Assembly (NCBI GenBank): GCA_026120185.1 | Contig: JANUWF010001272.1 | Coordinates: forward strand, 124,001 to 188,000 | Direction: 5' to 3' | Source of the DNA: Voacanga thouarsii | Lineage: Eukaryota > Streptophyta > Magnoliopsida > Gentianales > Apocynaceae | Length of the DNA stretch: 64,000 nt | Shown: positions 34,522 to 46,001 of the stretch, piece after piece | Position numbering within the stretch: position 1 is the stretch's first letter | Layout: each line of letters opens with the position of its first letter | Notes under the pieces: model-generated | Database searches by the model: none | What the model was told of the DNA's origin: nothing | The model's input: the letters and a program-made list of their open reading frames with translations, nothing else | Program-made: the position numbers and the translations under genes

Positions 34522-34569
34522 GTCATATGGGATAACCCATTCTTTTCTGCAAAGAATGGTTTATATGAC
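34522..34569 (+). other. Inverted repeat between T pre-gag ORF and gag
   Basis: Outer arms GTCATAT and ATATGAC and inner arms CATTCTTT and AAAGAATG enclose a loop near TCTGC. As RNA this would be a hairpin in the 227-nt gap between the pre-gag stop (34491) and the gag start (34719). Confidence 0.6.
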
Positions 34570-34718
34570 AAGCATGAGTTTCATTTATTACTTGATTTAC
34601 CCTTGCACGATATCATCACATTCTCTTTTAGATAAGTGCATTGCTATCAATTAATCATGCATCTCAGCATATTCTTTTCCCCTTGGTAACTAACTGACCC
34701 TGAGTGAGTGTGATTAAG

Positions 34719-35700
34719 ATGGCACCAAGATGCAGAACAGTTGTGCATAGCAGAACGGTGTAGGAGAGTGCATCCTCCACCCTAGAATTTGAGCAGATGC
34801 ATCGTTCCACCACCGACGTGGAAGAGCACCTGCCACGTAAGTAGGAATTGGCTTCGGAGAGGTCGCGAGATGTGACCATGGGTTAGGCTTTCGACAAGAT
34901 GGCCTCGATCCTATAGAATCTGACGGAAAGAGTGGATAATATGGCCAGGAAACCAACGTGGGGAGAGGATGAAGCCCTGGAGCGTTTCCTGAAGTTCCAG
35001 CCTCCCACATTCTAGGGGGAGGTGGAACAGGATGAGAAAGCCGAGTAGTGGATTGGGCAAATGGAGGACATCTTCGCTACTTTGCAGTATTCGAAAGAGA
35101 GGATGGTGAAGTTTAGTACTTTTCGGCTGAGAGGACCGTCTCGGGCATGGTGGCAGCGGGTACGGAGTGATTGGGATAGAGAGGAGTAGGAATGGACGTG
35201 GGACGACTTTACGGAAGCCTTCCAGGCCTAGTACATTCCTCGATGGGTGGCTAAGAAGAGGGAGGACGAATTCCAGACCCTCAGGCAGCGAGGTATGACC
35301 GTGGCCCAATATACAGCCCGATTCATGCAATTGTCTAAGTACTGCAAGTGCTTGGTAAATACGGAGCAGAAGCGTACTCGGCAATTCTTTAAAGGGCTTA
35401 GGCCAGAGTAAAGGAAGGCATTGGCTCCATCAATGCCAACATCGTACACCGCCGCCGTGGATGCAGCTTCCCGGACGAAAAATGAAGATCGGCATTGACC
35501 GGTGAGTAAACCCTTCCAACCGAATCGTCCACCTATGAGGCCTTCAAGCAACAAGCGACCCGCGGCCTCTATGCCTTAGGGAAATCGGGGCAAGCAGCCT
35601 TGAGTGCCAGTAGCAGGACCGATGCAAGGCAGCTTGAATTGCAGGCTGTGTGGGAAGTGAGGCCACACCGAAAGAAACTGCTGGGGTAATGGGGGTGTGA
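34719..35700 (+). pseudogene. T Gag, 13 in-frame stops
   Basis: Starts MAPRCRTVVH. The gag domain is recognisable: EDEALERFLKFQPPTF, EDIFATLQYS, RLRGPSRAWWQ, then YIPRWVAKKREDEFQTLRQ. Stops in the single frame lie at 34761, 34842, 34884, 34914, 35013, 35046, 35187, 35229 and 35577 (TAG), 35409 (TAA) and 35496, 35601, 35658 (TGA). Where R gag can be compared, TAG replaces Gln (34884, 34914, 35187). In the zinc knuckles a TGA lies within GK-GH. The second knuckle reads CFNYGDPGHLRNVY, with Tyr in two Cys positions. No frameshift is needed anywhere in gag. Confidence 0.9.
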
Positions 35701-38700
35701 GGAGGTGCTTCAATTACGGAGACCCGGGACACCTAAGAAATGTCTACCCCAAACCCTTAAGGATTGAGCAGACCGTGCCAGCCCAATCAATGGGAGGAAA
35801 TAGAGGTGCCGCTGCTGGACCGGCCAGAGTGGGAGGCCAGAAGCCTCAGGTGAAGGCCAAAGTTTTTGCCCTGAAACGAGAGGAAGTCGGAGCGGATGCC
35901 ACCCTGATTGAAGGTAACCTTTCTATCCAAGGTCGTATTGTTAATGTTCTGATAGATCCAGGATACACACACTCTTATGTAAGTAAAGTATGTTCTTCAC
36001 GTCTGGGCTGGGAAGGAAAGGAGCTACCTTATACCCTAGTAGTTAGTTCTCCGTTGGGAAAGGTGGTGGAAGCAGGCAAGAAAATGGGAAGTTGTGGAGT
36101 TGAGGTAAGGAAGGAGATTCTGGAGGCCGACCTTATAATCTTTCCCATAGATGATTATGATTTGATCTTGGGCATGGACTGGTTGTCGAAACACAGAGCT
36201 CGTGTGGATTGCAAGATCAAAACAGTGCAGTTTGTGAGACCTGGACGGGATGTAATTGAATTCAACGGCAAGCGAACGAAGGAACTGAAATTTCTTATTG
36301 ATGGTGCTAAAGCCCGGATGTTACTCAGGAAAGGATGTATGGGATATTTGGCGTACCTCCTGAACAAACCTAAGGACCAGTGTACCTTGGAAAGTACGGA
36401 GGTAGTAAAAGACTTTTCAGACGTTTTCCCTGCTGAGCTCACTTCCCTACCCCCTGAGCAGGAAGTTGAGTTCACCGTGGATCTAATTCCCGGAGCGGAA
36501 ATAGTGTCAAGAACCCCCTACCGGATGGCACCGACGGAGCTGAAGGAGATAAAGGAGCAATTGGAGGAATTGCTAAGGTAAGGCTACATCCGGTCGAGTA
36601 CGTCGCCGTGGGGAGCCCCGGTGTTGTTTGTCAAGAAGAAAGATGAAACCTTGAGGCTATGCATTGACTATCGGGGATTGAACAATCTAACGATAAAAAA
36701 TAAGCACCCTCTACCCTTGATCGATGAGTTTTTTGATCAACTACAAGGAACCGCTTGCTTTTCGAAGTTGGACCTACGGCAAGGATACTACCAGGTGAGG
36801 ATCAAAGAAGAAGACATTCCTAAGACTGCATTCAACATGCGGTATGGCCACTACGAATTTGTAGTAATGCCGTTCGGTGTAACCAACGCACCGGCAATAT
36901 TCATGGATTTGATGTATCGTATTTTCCAACCATACCTGGACAAGTTCGTGGTTATATTCATCGATGACATTTTAATCTACTCCAAAAATCCGAAGGACCA
37001 TGCGGAGCATTTAAGATTGGTCCTAGAGAAGCTGAGGGAATTCAAGCTTTACGCCAAGTTCAGTGAGTGTGAGTTTTGGCTGAGCTCAGTGTCTTTCCTT
37101 GGTCACGTGATATCCAAAGAGGGCATCAAAGTAGACCCTGCCAAGATGGAAGCCGTAGCTAACTAGAAACAACCGAAGAACATTACCGAGATACGAAGTT
37201 TCCTTGGGTTGGCCGGGTACTATCGGCGTTTCATTAAAAATTTCTCTACTCTGGCTTCACCAATGATGCAACTGTAGAAAGATGTCACTTTTGCTTGGAG
37301 TGAGAAGTGCGAAAAGAGCTTCCAAGAACTTAATAGGAGGTTGATTATAGCACCCGTGCTGAGTCTGCCTGAGGCTGATAAGCCCTATGCACTCTATACA
37401 GATGAATCCAAGGAAGGACTAGGAGGTGTGCTGATGCAGGAAGGGAAAGTCACAGCTTATGCATCTAGGAAGCTAAAGCCGCACGAAGCTAATTATCCCA
37501 TGCATGACCTGGAGCTAGCAGTTATAGAGTTCGCCTTGAAGAAATGGCGACATTACTTGTACGGTGCGTAATACGAAGTTTTCACTGACCATAAGAGTTT
37601 GAAGTACATCTTCACGTAAAAGGACTTGAATCTCCGGCAGCGTAGGTGGATGGAATTTCTCGAGGAGTATAAGTGTCCTATTGATTATCACCCGGGCAAA
37701 GCGAATGTGGTAGCTGATGCACTGAGTCGGAAGGTGAAGATGGCTCACTTGAGAATGCAAGAGATGTCAGCAGTCCAGGATATCCTGGAGCAAGGGGCAG
37801 AAGTTCAAGAGAGGAAGATCTGCCTGAGCAACTTGACCCTGAAACCTGACTTGGACCAGGAAATTGTATCAGGTCAACAGGGCAGTGCAGAATTTCAAAC
37901 TTTCAAGGAGAAAGAGATCGTGAGAGCAGGAAGCGATTTTCGGACCGATGAGAATGGGGTATTGTACTTTCGGGACCGGATTTATGTACCGGACATCCAA
38001 GACTTAAGGAAGAGGATACTGGATGAAGCGCACAAGAGCAAATATATAATACACCCTTGGGAGGTAAAGATGTACCAAGACTTGAGGAGGAAATATTGGT
38101 GGGCTGGAATGAAGAGGGATGTAGTTCAACATGTGTCAACCTACCTGACATGCCAGAAGGTTAAAATGGAACATAAGAAGTCTGCAGGGTTACTGCAACC
38201 GTTGCCGATTCCCGAATGGAAATGGGAAGAGATTACCATGGACTTTGTGACTGGCCTTCCAATGACCAAGTCACACAAAGATGCGATCTGGGTGGTAGTG
38301 GACCGATTGACCAAGACAGCGCACTTCAAACCGATAAACGTAAGAGACTCGATGAAAAAGTTGGCTCAGACATATACCCAAGAAATTGTAAGGTTGCATG
38401 GTGTACCGTCAAGCATTGTGTCGGATATGGACCCTAGATTCACTTCAAGGTTCTGGGGTAAGTTCCAAGAGTCCTTGGGCACGACCCTGAAATTCAGCAC
38501 CTCTGCTCATCTGCAGACTGACGGTCAATCCGAAAGAGTCATTCAGATACTGGAAGACATGCTCTGAGCATGAATCTTGGACTTTAAAGATAAGTGGATT
38601 GAGACTTTACCGCATGTGGAGTTAGCATATAACAATAGCTATCAGGCATCGATCAGAATGGCACCGTACGAAGCATTGCATGGGCGAAAATGCCAATTAC

Positions 38701-39289
38701 CGATATACTGGGGATGGATAGAAGAGGGGAACGTTAAGAAGACTGGTGAAGTATACATTCAGGAGGGCAAGATCAAGTTAATTCGAGAAAGGCTAAAGGC
38801 AGCACAAAGCAGATAGAAGAGTTATGCAGACTCTAGGAGAAGTGAACTGGAGTTCCAAGTAGGTGAATGTGCATTCTTGAAGTTAACTCCTAGTAGAGGA
38901 ATCTGAAACATCCGTGAGGAGGGAAGTTGAGTCCTAGGTATTTGGGACCGTTCCCGATATTAGAGAAAATTGGACCGGTTGCCTACCAATTTGATGTACG
39001 TGATGGTCTAACTGGGATGCATGATGTATTCCATGTCTCTCAGTCAAAGAGGTACAACCCCGATCCGAGTCATGTACTCAATGAGGAACCGTTGGAGTTG
39101 CAACCAAATCTGAGTTATGTGGAGAGACCCGTCAAGATCTTGGAGCGGAGTATTAAGACGCTTCAAAACAAGCAGGTACCCATGGTGAAGATACTTTGGG
39201 ATCATCATGGATCACAAGATGCAACGTGGGAAATGGAAGAATGGTTAAGACAAAAGTATCCAGATATGCTCAAAGGGTATGAAATCTGA
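35697..39289 (+). pseudogene. T Pol: protease, RT, RNase H, integrase, chromodomain
   Basis: Same frame as gag. The protease motif is VLIDPGYTHSYVS (about 35945), with D-P-G at the active-site position. RT has [22 protein letters not shown] and the catalytic [14 protein letters not shown] (about 36950). RNase H has [11 protein letters not shown] and [13 protein letters not shown]. Integrase has a zinc-binding N-terminus in which the first Cys of the pair is Tyr (TYLTCQKVK), Asp in ITMDFVTGLP, Asp in IVSDMDPRFT and Glu in GQSERVIQ. A chromodomain (DATWEMEEW) ends at the TGA at 39287. Stops: 36579, 37164, 37275, 37569, 37617, 38565, 38571, 38814. One 1-base loss lies near 38904. The length would be about 1,523 codons with gag, normal for Tekay/Del-type elements. 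Confidence 0.95.
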
Positions 39290-39323
39290 ATTTCGGGATG
39301 AAATTCTCTTAAGAGGGAGGGGA
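39288..39323 (+). other. T pol-PPT inverted repeat and polypurine tract
   Basis: GAATTTCGGGATGAAATTC (39288-39306) overlaps the stop codon and is a near-perfect inverted repeat. It is followed by the polypurine tract AAGAGGGAGGGGA up to the LTR. Confidence 0.85.
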
Positions 39324-41667
39324 TGTAATACCCCGCCCAAAACCACCTTTGACTATGGGGAAAAGTCATGCATTGCATAGCATTTTGCATTCTATGTGGT
39401 AGCTTAAAATTATTTTAGTTGCATAGATGCATGTGAATTTTTCCATTGCTCATGCATTTGAATTAATTGATGTGAAATAGTTGTGTTGTTAAAGATTTGG
39501 CTGAGGGAGGTTTGGTCGAAGATTTGGAAGGATGAGTATTGGGGGGTGGTGAGAACTTATTGTAGAAAAAAAAATTAGTATTGGAGTTGTTTTGGAATAG
39601 CGGGGAGATTAGTGATTTCTTTTGGAGACCCGTGTTGGAATCCGAAAAAGATCTAGCAAACCTAGAGAAATTTTAGTGTCATTATCCCAAGGAAATAAGT
39701 CTCTATATTTATTTCCTAAATTTAAGGACCTTGATGTGAATAAATTTCACTTTTAATTTTCATCTTTTATTCCTTAGGATTTTTGAAAAACCCCTAGCTA
39801 ACAATTAAAATTTCAGCTTGAATTGAGCTAGATCGATCTTGCCATGGATAGTTGGAATTAATGAAGCATTTTTCTAGTAGGAAACCTTGTTGATTTTAAC
39901 CCTAGAACCTAAGTTAAAAATTTCGAAAAAATTTCCAGCAAGTGCCGCCACTTCTTAGAGGAATTGTAGCTCAACTTAAACTCTTGCAAAGTTAGGAAAT
40001 CTTAACCTAAATCCCTTAGCAAATCAGACTTTTATTTCAATCCTAATTAAACTAGGATTTTCTTCCTTATCCTAGCAGAATTTCGGCAGCTTTGTGTCAA
40101 CACAAACTGTCCGAAATTCCAACACTCCTTGAGTGCAATCCAACTCTCCAAACCCTAGCTCAAAACACCTAAATACTCCTCATCAATTCAAATTACCTTA
40201 GTTACACAAAACCAGAATTTTATCTTCACCAAACTGCAGAAATTCGGCCAGCTTAGGAACCAGAATTTTCGACAGCTTTGTACAGGAAATTTCGGCCAGC
40301 TTTTGTATTCCTATTCCAACCGAAATTTTTCACACACAACACACCGAAAAACTCCAGCTGATCAAGCCAATTTCTACGCCTAAAACCCTCATTGTTTCTC
40401 TAGAAATTTCGGCAGAACTACAGCAAAAACAGTCCAGAAATCTTGCACAGCACATAAGGCCATCTTGTGCAGAATTTTAGTCTCCAAAGCCTTCTCAAAC
40501 TCTTCCTTGTTTGGACCAAAACTCTGAACACAATCAACCCTTCTCTTGACCAATATTTCGGCCAGCACAAGGAAGCAAATTGCAGATTATTTTCTTCACT
40601 TAAACTCAACTAAATTCGGCAGCAAGGAGAGACATCCCAAGCTGCAATTTTTGCCTTGCTATCCAAGAAGCCTAAAGCCATTAGGAGTCTTTCCAAACAT
40701 CACCATCTATCCCTAAACCAATCTTCTCTAACTCTAAATCATAGCGGCCATCTATCCTCTCCATTCTACACAAAAATTCTAGCAAGAACTCCACAGTAAA
40801 TTTTTGAAAACCTCAAGAACAACACCTAGCAAAAACCGATCACCCTCCATGGTAAGCAAAAACCATCTCAACTTTTTGATTCCTTTCTTCCATCAATTCT
40901 CTTCCTTTTCTTCTTTGGAATCACGCCATCTCAAGGCTGATTTCATCTCTTTATGCATTCTCGGTCATAAGGAAGGAAAAATGAGACAACTTTTCTCTTC
41001 TAATCCAACGAACTCGGGACAATCACCATAAGAGCATCGGGATCTTGCTACCCAGTTGTTGTAAGGTACGAAAATACTTACCCTTAATGCCGAAATTAAG
41101 GTTTATGGTAGTAAATGATGTCTATTACCTTGTTGAATATATGGTCATAGTATATGATCTTAGGGGATTGTGAATTGTTATGAAAATAAATGAGTTTGGC
41201 ACATGTTCAAATTAGTTGAAGCCCTGATCATGATATTATATGGTTTAGATCAGGAGGATAATTGAGGAAAGCAAGCTGTGAATTTATCTCATTTATCTGA
41301 GGCATATCAAGTAAGTCCTTGCATAAACTCTTTTGTTAAATGTTGTGATGGTAAGTCCTTATATAAACTCTTTGGTTAGATGTTGTGATGGCAAGTCTAT
41401 GTTGTAAAGCTTTGTAAAGCTATTGTTGGGCTATGTTTTCTTGGGTTGTAAACGTGGATATTTATTTTTTAAACGGTTTGGTCAAACTAACGATTTTATC
41501 AAGAAAACTATTCTTTTCCTTAAACTTTTAGAAACCTCTTTTAAAGAAAACCACGTTTTACAAAGCCAAGGTTTGGAAATATTGTGAATCAGGAATTGAC
41601 GGAAATGTTCATTGAGTGCTCAATAAGGGTCGGCTAACAGCACTAGTCTTAGAGGGCTAGAGTAAGT

Positions 41668-41694
41668 CTTCTAGCAGGAGGCCTCCTCCAGAAG
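41668..41694. promoter_or_regulatory. LTR palindrome (T 3' LTR)
   Basis: CTTCT, AG/CC mismatch, AGGAGGCCTCCT, then AGAAG: nearly perfect two-fold symmetry. Confidence 0.6.
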
Positions 41695-42124
41695 ATAAGC
41701 TCTGCTTGAAAAGGCGACAGTATTGGTTGGTCAGGCCGGTCCGAGCTAGCATGTGTACCAGGTAAGGTATTATTTATTTTCCCAGCATGGATACCCGGAT
41801 GGTTTTGTTGGGTGTAGAGAACTAGAAGTATCTCACCCGGTGAGCTGTACACTCACCTTGATCAGAACGCCCAATGTGTGGTAATCTGGTCCGGACAAGG
41901 TGCACAAAGTGTGGTGCCTTGGCCATTTTGTTCTCATGGAGCCCAACGTGTGGTGACATGACTATTTTTTCGAGTGGATGATTGTTTTGTGTAAAGTATG
42001 ATTATGGAAAAACCCACTCTTTGCGAAAGAGCAATTATTTATGACTTGCCAAATATTTCTACAAATGTTTTCCACTTTGCAAACCGTACAGTTTTAAACA
42101 CCATGCGCACACACAGGACTTACT

Positions 42125-42164
42125 GAGATTTATTCTCACACTGTTTTACATCATGTTTTCAGGA
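42125..42164 (+). promoter_or_regulatory. Conserved LTR hairpin and TTTTCAGG (T 3' LTR)
   Basis: TGAGA, loop TTTAT, TCTCA at 42125-42139; TTTTCAGG at 42157-42164. The stem starts 324 nt before the LTR end. Confidence 0.6.
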
Positions 42165-42448
42165 GATAGATTGTTCTGAGTCAGCGGCACATTGATAGTT
42201 GAAGCTTTTCTAATTATTGTCATCCTTGCTTAGGAGACATTGGTTGTTTAAGCTGTTGAATGATTAATTATTTTTATTTCGTTTTGCTCCAAGTTGAGCC
42301 TGATGTAATAAGAGTATTTCTTTATTTATCTAAGTTGAATCTCTTGGACGTTGCCTTTGTATTTTATACCTCGTTTTAAAGACCCCTTGTCCTATGGGAC
42401 GGGGCGACATCCCCGCCCTTTAAGGGTACGTAGTCGTGGGGTGTTACA

Positions 42449-42552
42449 ATATCCATATCAGATAATTTTTGGTTGTATAATTTAACAAGCTACTAGACCA
42501 TCTCTAACCCTAAAGTTCAAAAGAGTGTTTAAACCAAGGCTCTTATACTAAT
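42449..42552 (-). other. Gypsy Z leader, right part, with primer site
   Basis: Begins with the second ATATC copy and continues the Z leader cut at 25943. Minus-strand TAGTATAAGAGCC (42538-42550) is a decayed initiator Met primer site next to the LTR. Confidence 0.75.
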
Positions 42553-42855
42553 TGTAATACCCTATAACCATAAAGCCCGACTAGTGGTGGACATTGCCCC
42601 GTCTAAATGACAAATGCTCTTTATAATGATATAAATAATAAATAAAATTTAAAAACAAAAGGAATTTATAAATTAATCTTATTACAACTCAGAACATAAG
42701 TCTTTTACAAGGTGTTTGTACCAAACCTCCTAGCTATAAACTCGAGTTTCTAAATAAGATAGCTCAAAAACATTAATTGTTCATCCCTCGGGTCTTAGGT
42801 CTATTCAAATATGGGGTAACAAAAAGTCTGCTTGAAAATTATGAAGAAAGTTGTA

Positions 42856-42872
42856 TGAGATAATATATCTCA
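42856..42872 (-). promoter_or_regulatory. Conserved LTR hairpin (Z)
   Basis: The minus strand reads TGAGATA, loop TAT, TATCTCA: a 7-bp perfect stem preceded by GGGACTTAC, 320 nt before the LTR end. Confidence 0.6.
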
Positions 42873-45287
42873 GTAAGTCCCATAGTGTGTCAAGTGAAAT
42901 TTGTTACTATTATTTTTGGTGATGCTTGACAGAAATTTGTTGGAACGGTGATAAGAATCATTCCTTTTCCTTTGTAGAGAATCATTTGATCATTCTTCTT
43001 TTTGTCCGAAAAACATGCCATTAAAATCTTGGCATTATGTATAAAATAAATATTCAGTCCTTTAAAACATAAACCATTTAGTACTTCAAACATATTTTGT
43101 TGTCCAAAGTCATATTGTGATATCATTTGGAAGGAACATTGGTCCAACCGATACTATAAAATTTGTATGAATAACATAGCACCTACACTGCAATTAAAAA
43201 TATGATAACTGTCGTCATGGTTTGCCTTGTGTCCCGGGAGTCCTACGCCAGTCCTCTGCTTCCACTTTGGGTAAATGTGTAACTAGCTAAAGATAACCAA
43301 ACATAAAATACTAGTACCCCTTGAAGAAAGAGATCATAGTCCAGAGATGGCCTCCAACCAGATAGTGTTATCAAACCCATGTAAGTTAGCATAAGTGTAT
43401 ACTCTCTTTGAGTACACAAGAATAACAAGGCATAAAGCAAGAGATTAGTGTAATGTTTCATTCTGGCTTAATACTTCAACCATTAACTTCTTGTCAAAAT
43501 ATTTCCTTTCCTAAAAATACATTCCTAATAACAAACTCGTTCCAAGGGTTTAATGGTTCATAATAAATCCATGCTATGATTTTTGGAATTGGATGCATGA
43601 AGAAGCAATCATAATTTCTTGATGAACATAACATAGGATTTTCAAATCGTCTTGTCATATGTAAATGATGTCTCAAAATATAGCATCCTTGAGCTTGGTA
43701 TAATTATTTATGGTTCCAAAACTGTCATAATATTTTCAATAGAATAAATTAACATGCTTCACAATATTTTCTTAGAAAATTATTTGATTGGAAAAGTTGC
43801 ATGGTTGTGGGGACTTACCTTAAGTCCGTAAAAAATGTGCTTAGTTCTAGGCTCAAAATTCCACGCTTTCACCTCCTACAAAATCTATCACACGAACTGG
43901 ACATATATCAATTTCCTATCATCTATGATAAACATATATCTCAGTATTCACAACCTTAAATTATCTTGCTAATCCTTTTCCTAGGTTTCCTTGGTCTTCT
44001 TTCACATCATTATCACCAAAAAACATCATAGTATTTAATATCATATGTAATTAGCACAATCCTAATGTGTCACACATAAATATACAATGATTTTAACTAA
44101 TGGAAACAATATAAGCATGGCACATTTTCGTATTTTAGCCATAATTTTTTATTTACAAGTCCGATTAGCCACAGATTTGAGCCAGAAAAAAATACTTGGC
44201 TTGTTAAGTCCTTCCAGATTGTTCATGAACCAGCAAAAAACTACTGGAAGCAAAACATCCCAGCATTTTCATTTATCAAAGCATTTTCTTGCTAAATTAA
44301 CACTCCAACTCTTCTAGCTTCACTTTATGGCTTACATATCATTTGATTAACTTCAATACTCACGTTAAAATAAAAAAACCATCCTAATTACAATCATGAT
44401 GAAAGCAAAAAGTTCGCATAATCATCACCACTAAAACCAGCAATTTAGAATAATAACTATCATGCTTTGATTTTATGTAATAATTATGCACTTTAATTCA
44501 TTTTCTTTCTTCCATCATTTTTTCATTAGTTCATCCATAAACGTCTTTCCAAAATTCTACCAATACATCATCAAATAGCATAAAATTACAACAAATCCAC
44601 CTATAAGTTCACCGACAGATATATCTCCAATAAAAACATCAGCACAACATTTTAATATATCAAGTACCAAAAATTTATTCAAGTATTCATAAATCACCAT
44701 TGAACATGCATCATAATAATCTATTTTATGCATAAAATAAGTAAATTTAACTTAACAAGAAGAAGATTTTACCTTCCTAAATAAACTAACAAAATTGCTA
44801 GCCTTTTCTCATTTTCTTGTTATTTCTTTCTCTCTATTTCTTTTTCTTTCGGTCAATCATTTTCTTCCGTCTTCCTTTCTTCTTATCTTTCTTCTCTTCT
44901 CTAGGTTTTAGTTTCTATCTCTCTTGGCCAAAATCCTTGGCCTTTTCCCCTACAACTTCTATTTTATGGGTGATTTTGGTAGTCCACAAGTCTTAATCAA
45001 TTAGTGATGATTCATAGGGTGACTTACCTAGCATAATCATCATGTAGAAGCTTAGAGAAAGCACTAGAAACTTAGAGAAACATTTGGTGTTTGCCAAAAA
45101 GTCTTACAACATTAAAGAAGTTTATGGAAAATTGTAAATTTTAATTTAACATAATATATTATAATATAATACAATAATATAATACCAAGAATTATTACAT
45201 AGAATAATAGTAATCATACTAGAAGGAAAATAGTCAAAAAAAAATAGTAATTAATAATAATATAAGATATATATCCACATATATACA

Positions 45288-45529
45288 TATATATATATAT
45301 ATATATATTAATATAATATATATTTTTTGAGATAAGATATTTATTAAATTATGTAATCAAGGATTGCCATAGGCCACCATACAAATGACTCAAACAGGAA
45401 TACTAATTAAGATAGGGCCAGCTAACTTTATAAAGAAAATTACTAACACTAACAATTAAAATATTGAAAGTTTTAAAAAATGATGTGGGCCATATGAAAT
45501 AGAAGTTGTAATAATGCTATTTAGACCAC

Positions 45530-45596
<67 letters not shown>

Positions 45597-45699
45597 TGAT
45601 GATGATGATGACGACGGCGACGGCGACGGCGACGATGATGATGATGACAATAATATAATATTTCTTAAATGATATATATACAATACAATAATATATATA

Positions 45700-45732
<33 letters not shown>
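45288..45732. repeat. Microsatellite cluster in Z LTR
   Basis: A TA run at about 45288-45309. A compound trinucleotide tract at 45536-45655 of AAT, then GAT, then GAC/GGC, then GAT units. A TA run at about 45689-45732. The minus-strand open frame over the trinucleotide tract (Ser/Leu runs) is an artefact of the repeat. Confidence 0.95.
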
Positions 45733-45734
<2 letters not shown>

Positions 45735-46001
45735 TAGAATATTTTTTCTAAGGAATAAAAATATAGGAAATATAATTTTATTCTGAAATATACATTTCTT
45801 ATTAAAAATACTAGTAGTATGTAATAATTAGCACATAATGTAGCTTCATCTGTCTATTTAAATCAAATAACTTATTCATTCAATATTATCAAGATATATC
45901 ATAACTCATGAAGAAGGTCAACACATAAAACTACATAATAAGAAGAACATCTTAATGCATGTTGTTTACCGATGCTATTCACAATGAAAAAAGGTATTAC
46001 A

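Larger units (their letters stand above)
39324..42448 (+). repeat. Gypsy T 3' LTR
   Basis: A 3,125-base LTR, TGTAATACCCC to GGGTGTTACA. It is shorter than the 5' LTR mainly through a loss of about 60 bases after 39643 (within the tRNA-like block) and about 24 near 40440. It is followed by TSD ATATC at 42449-42453, identical to 25939-25943. Confidence 0.93.
42553..46001 (-). repeat. Gypsy Z 5' LTR
   Basis: A 3,449-base LTR with ends TGTAATACC (46001, minus strand) and GGGTATTACA (42553). Its 3' end shares with R and T the order GACTTACTGAGA hairpin (42856-42872), an AAAGAGC... block, a GACGGGG block and the terminus. The distal part is AT-rich and holds microsatellites. No conserved ORF is seen. 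Confidence 0.87.

Noticed and set aside
35228..35554. Minus-strand ORFs over T gag
   Set aside because: Antisense shadows of gag with no recognisable motifs.
34719..35700. Programmed amber read-through or stop recoding in T gag
   Set aside because: The many stops include TAG, TAA and TGA and sit where relatives have Gln, Trp or Arg. Zinc-binding Cys residues are lost as well, so mutation is simpler.
45456..45683. Ser/Leu-rich protein on the minus strand
   Set aside because: It is the translation of the trinucleotide microsatellite.
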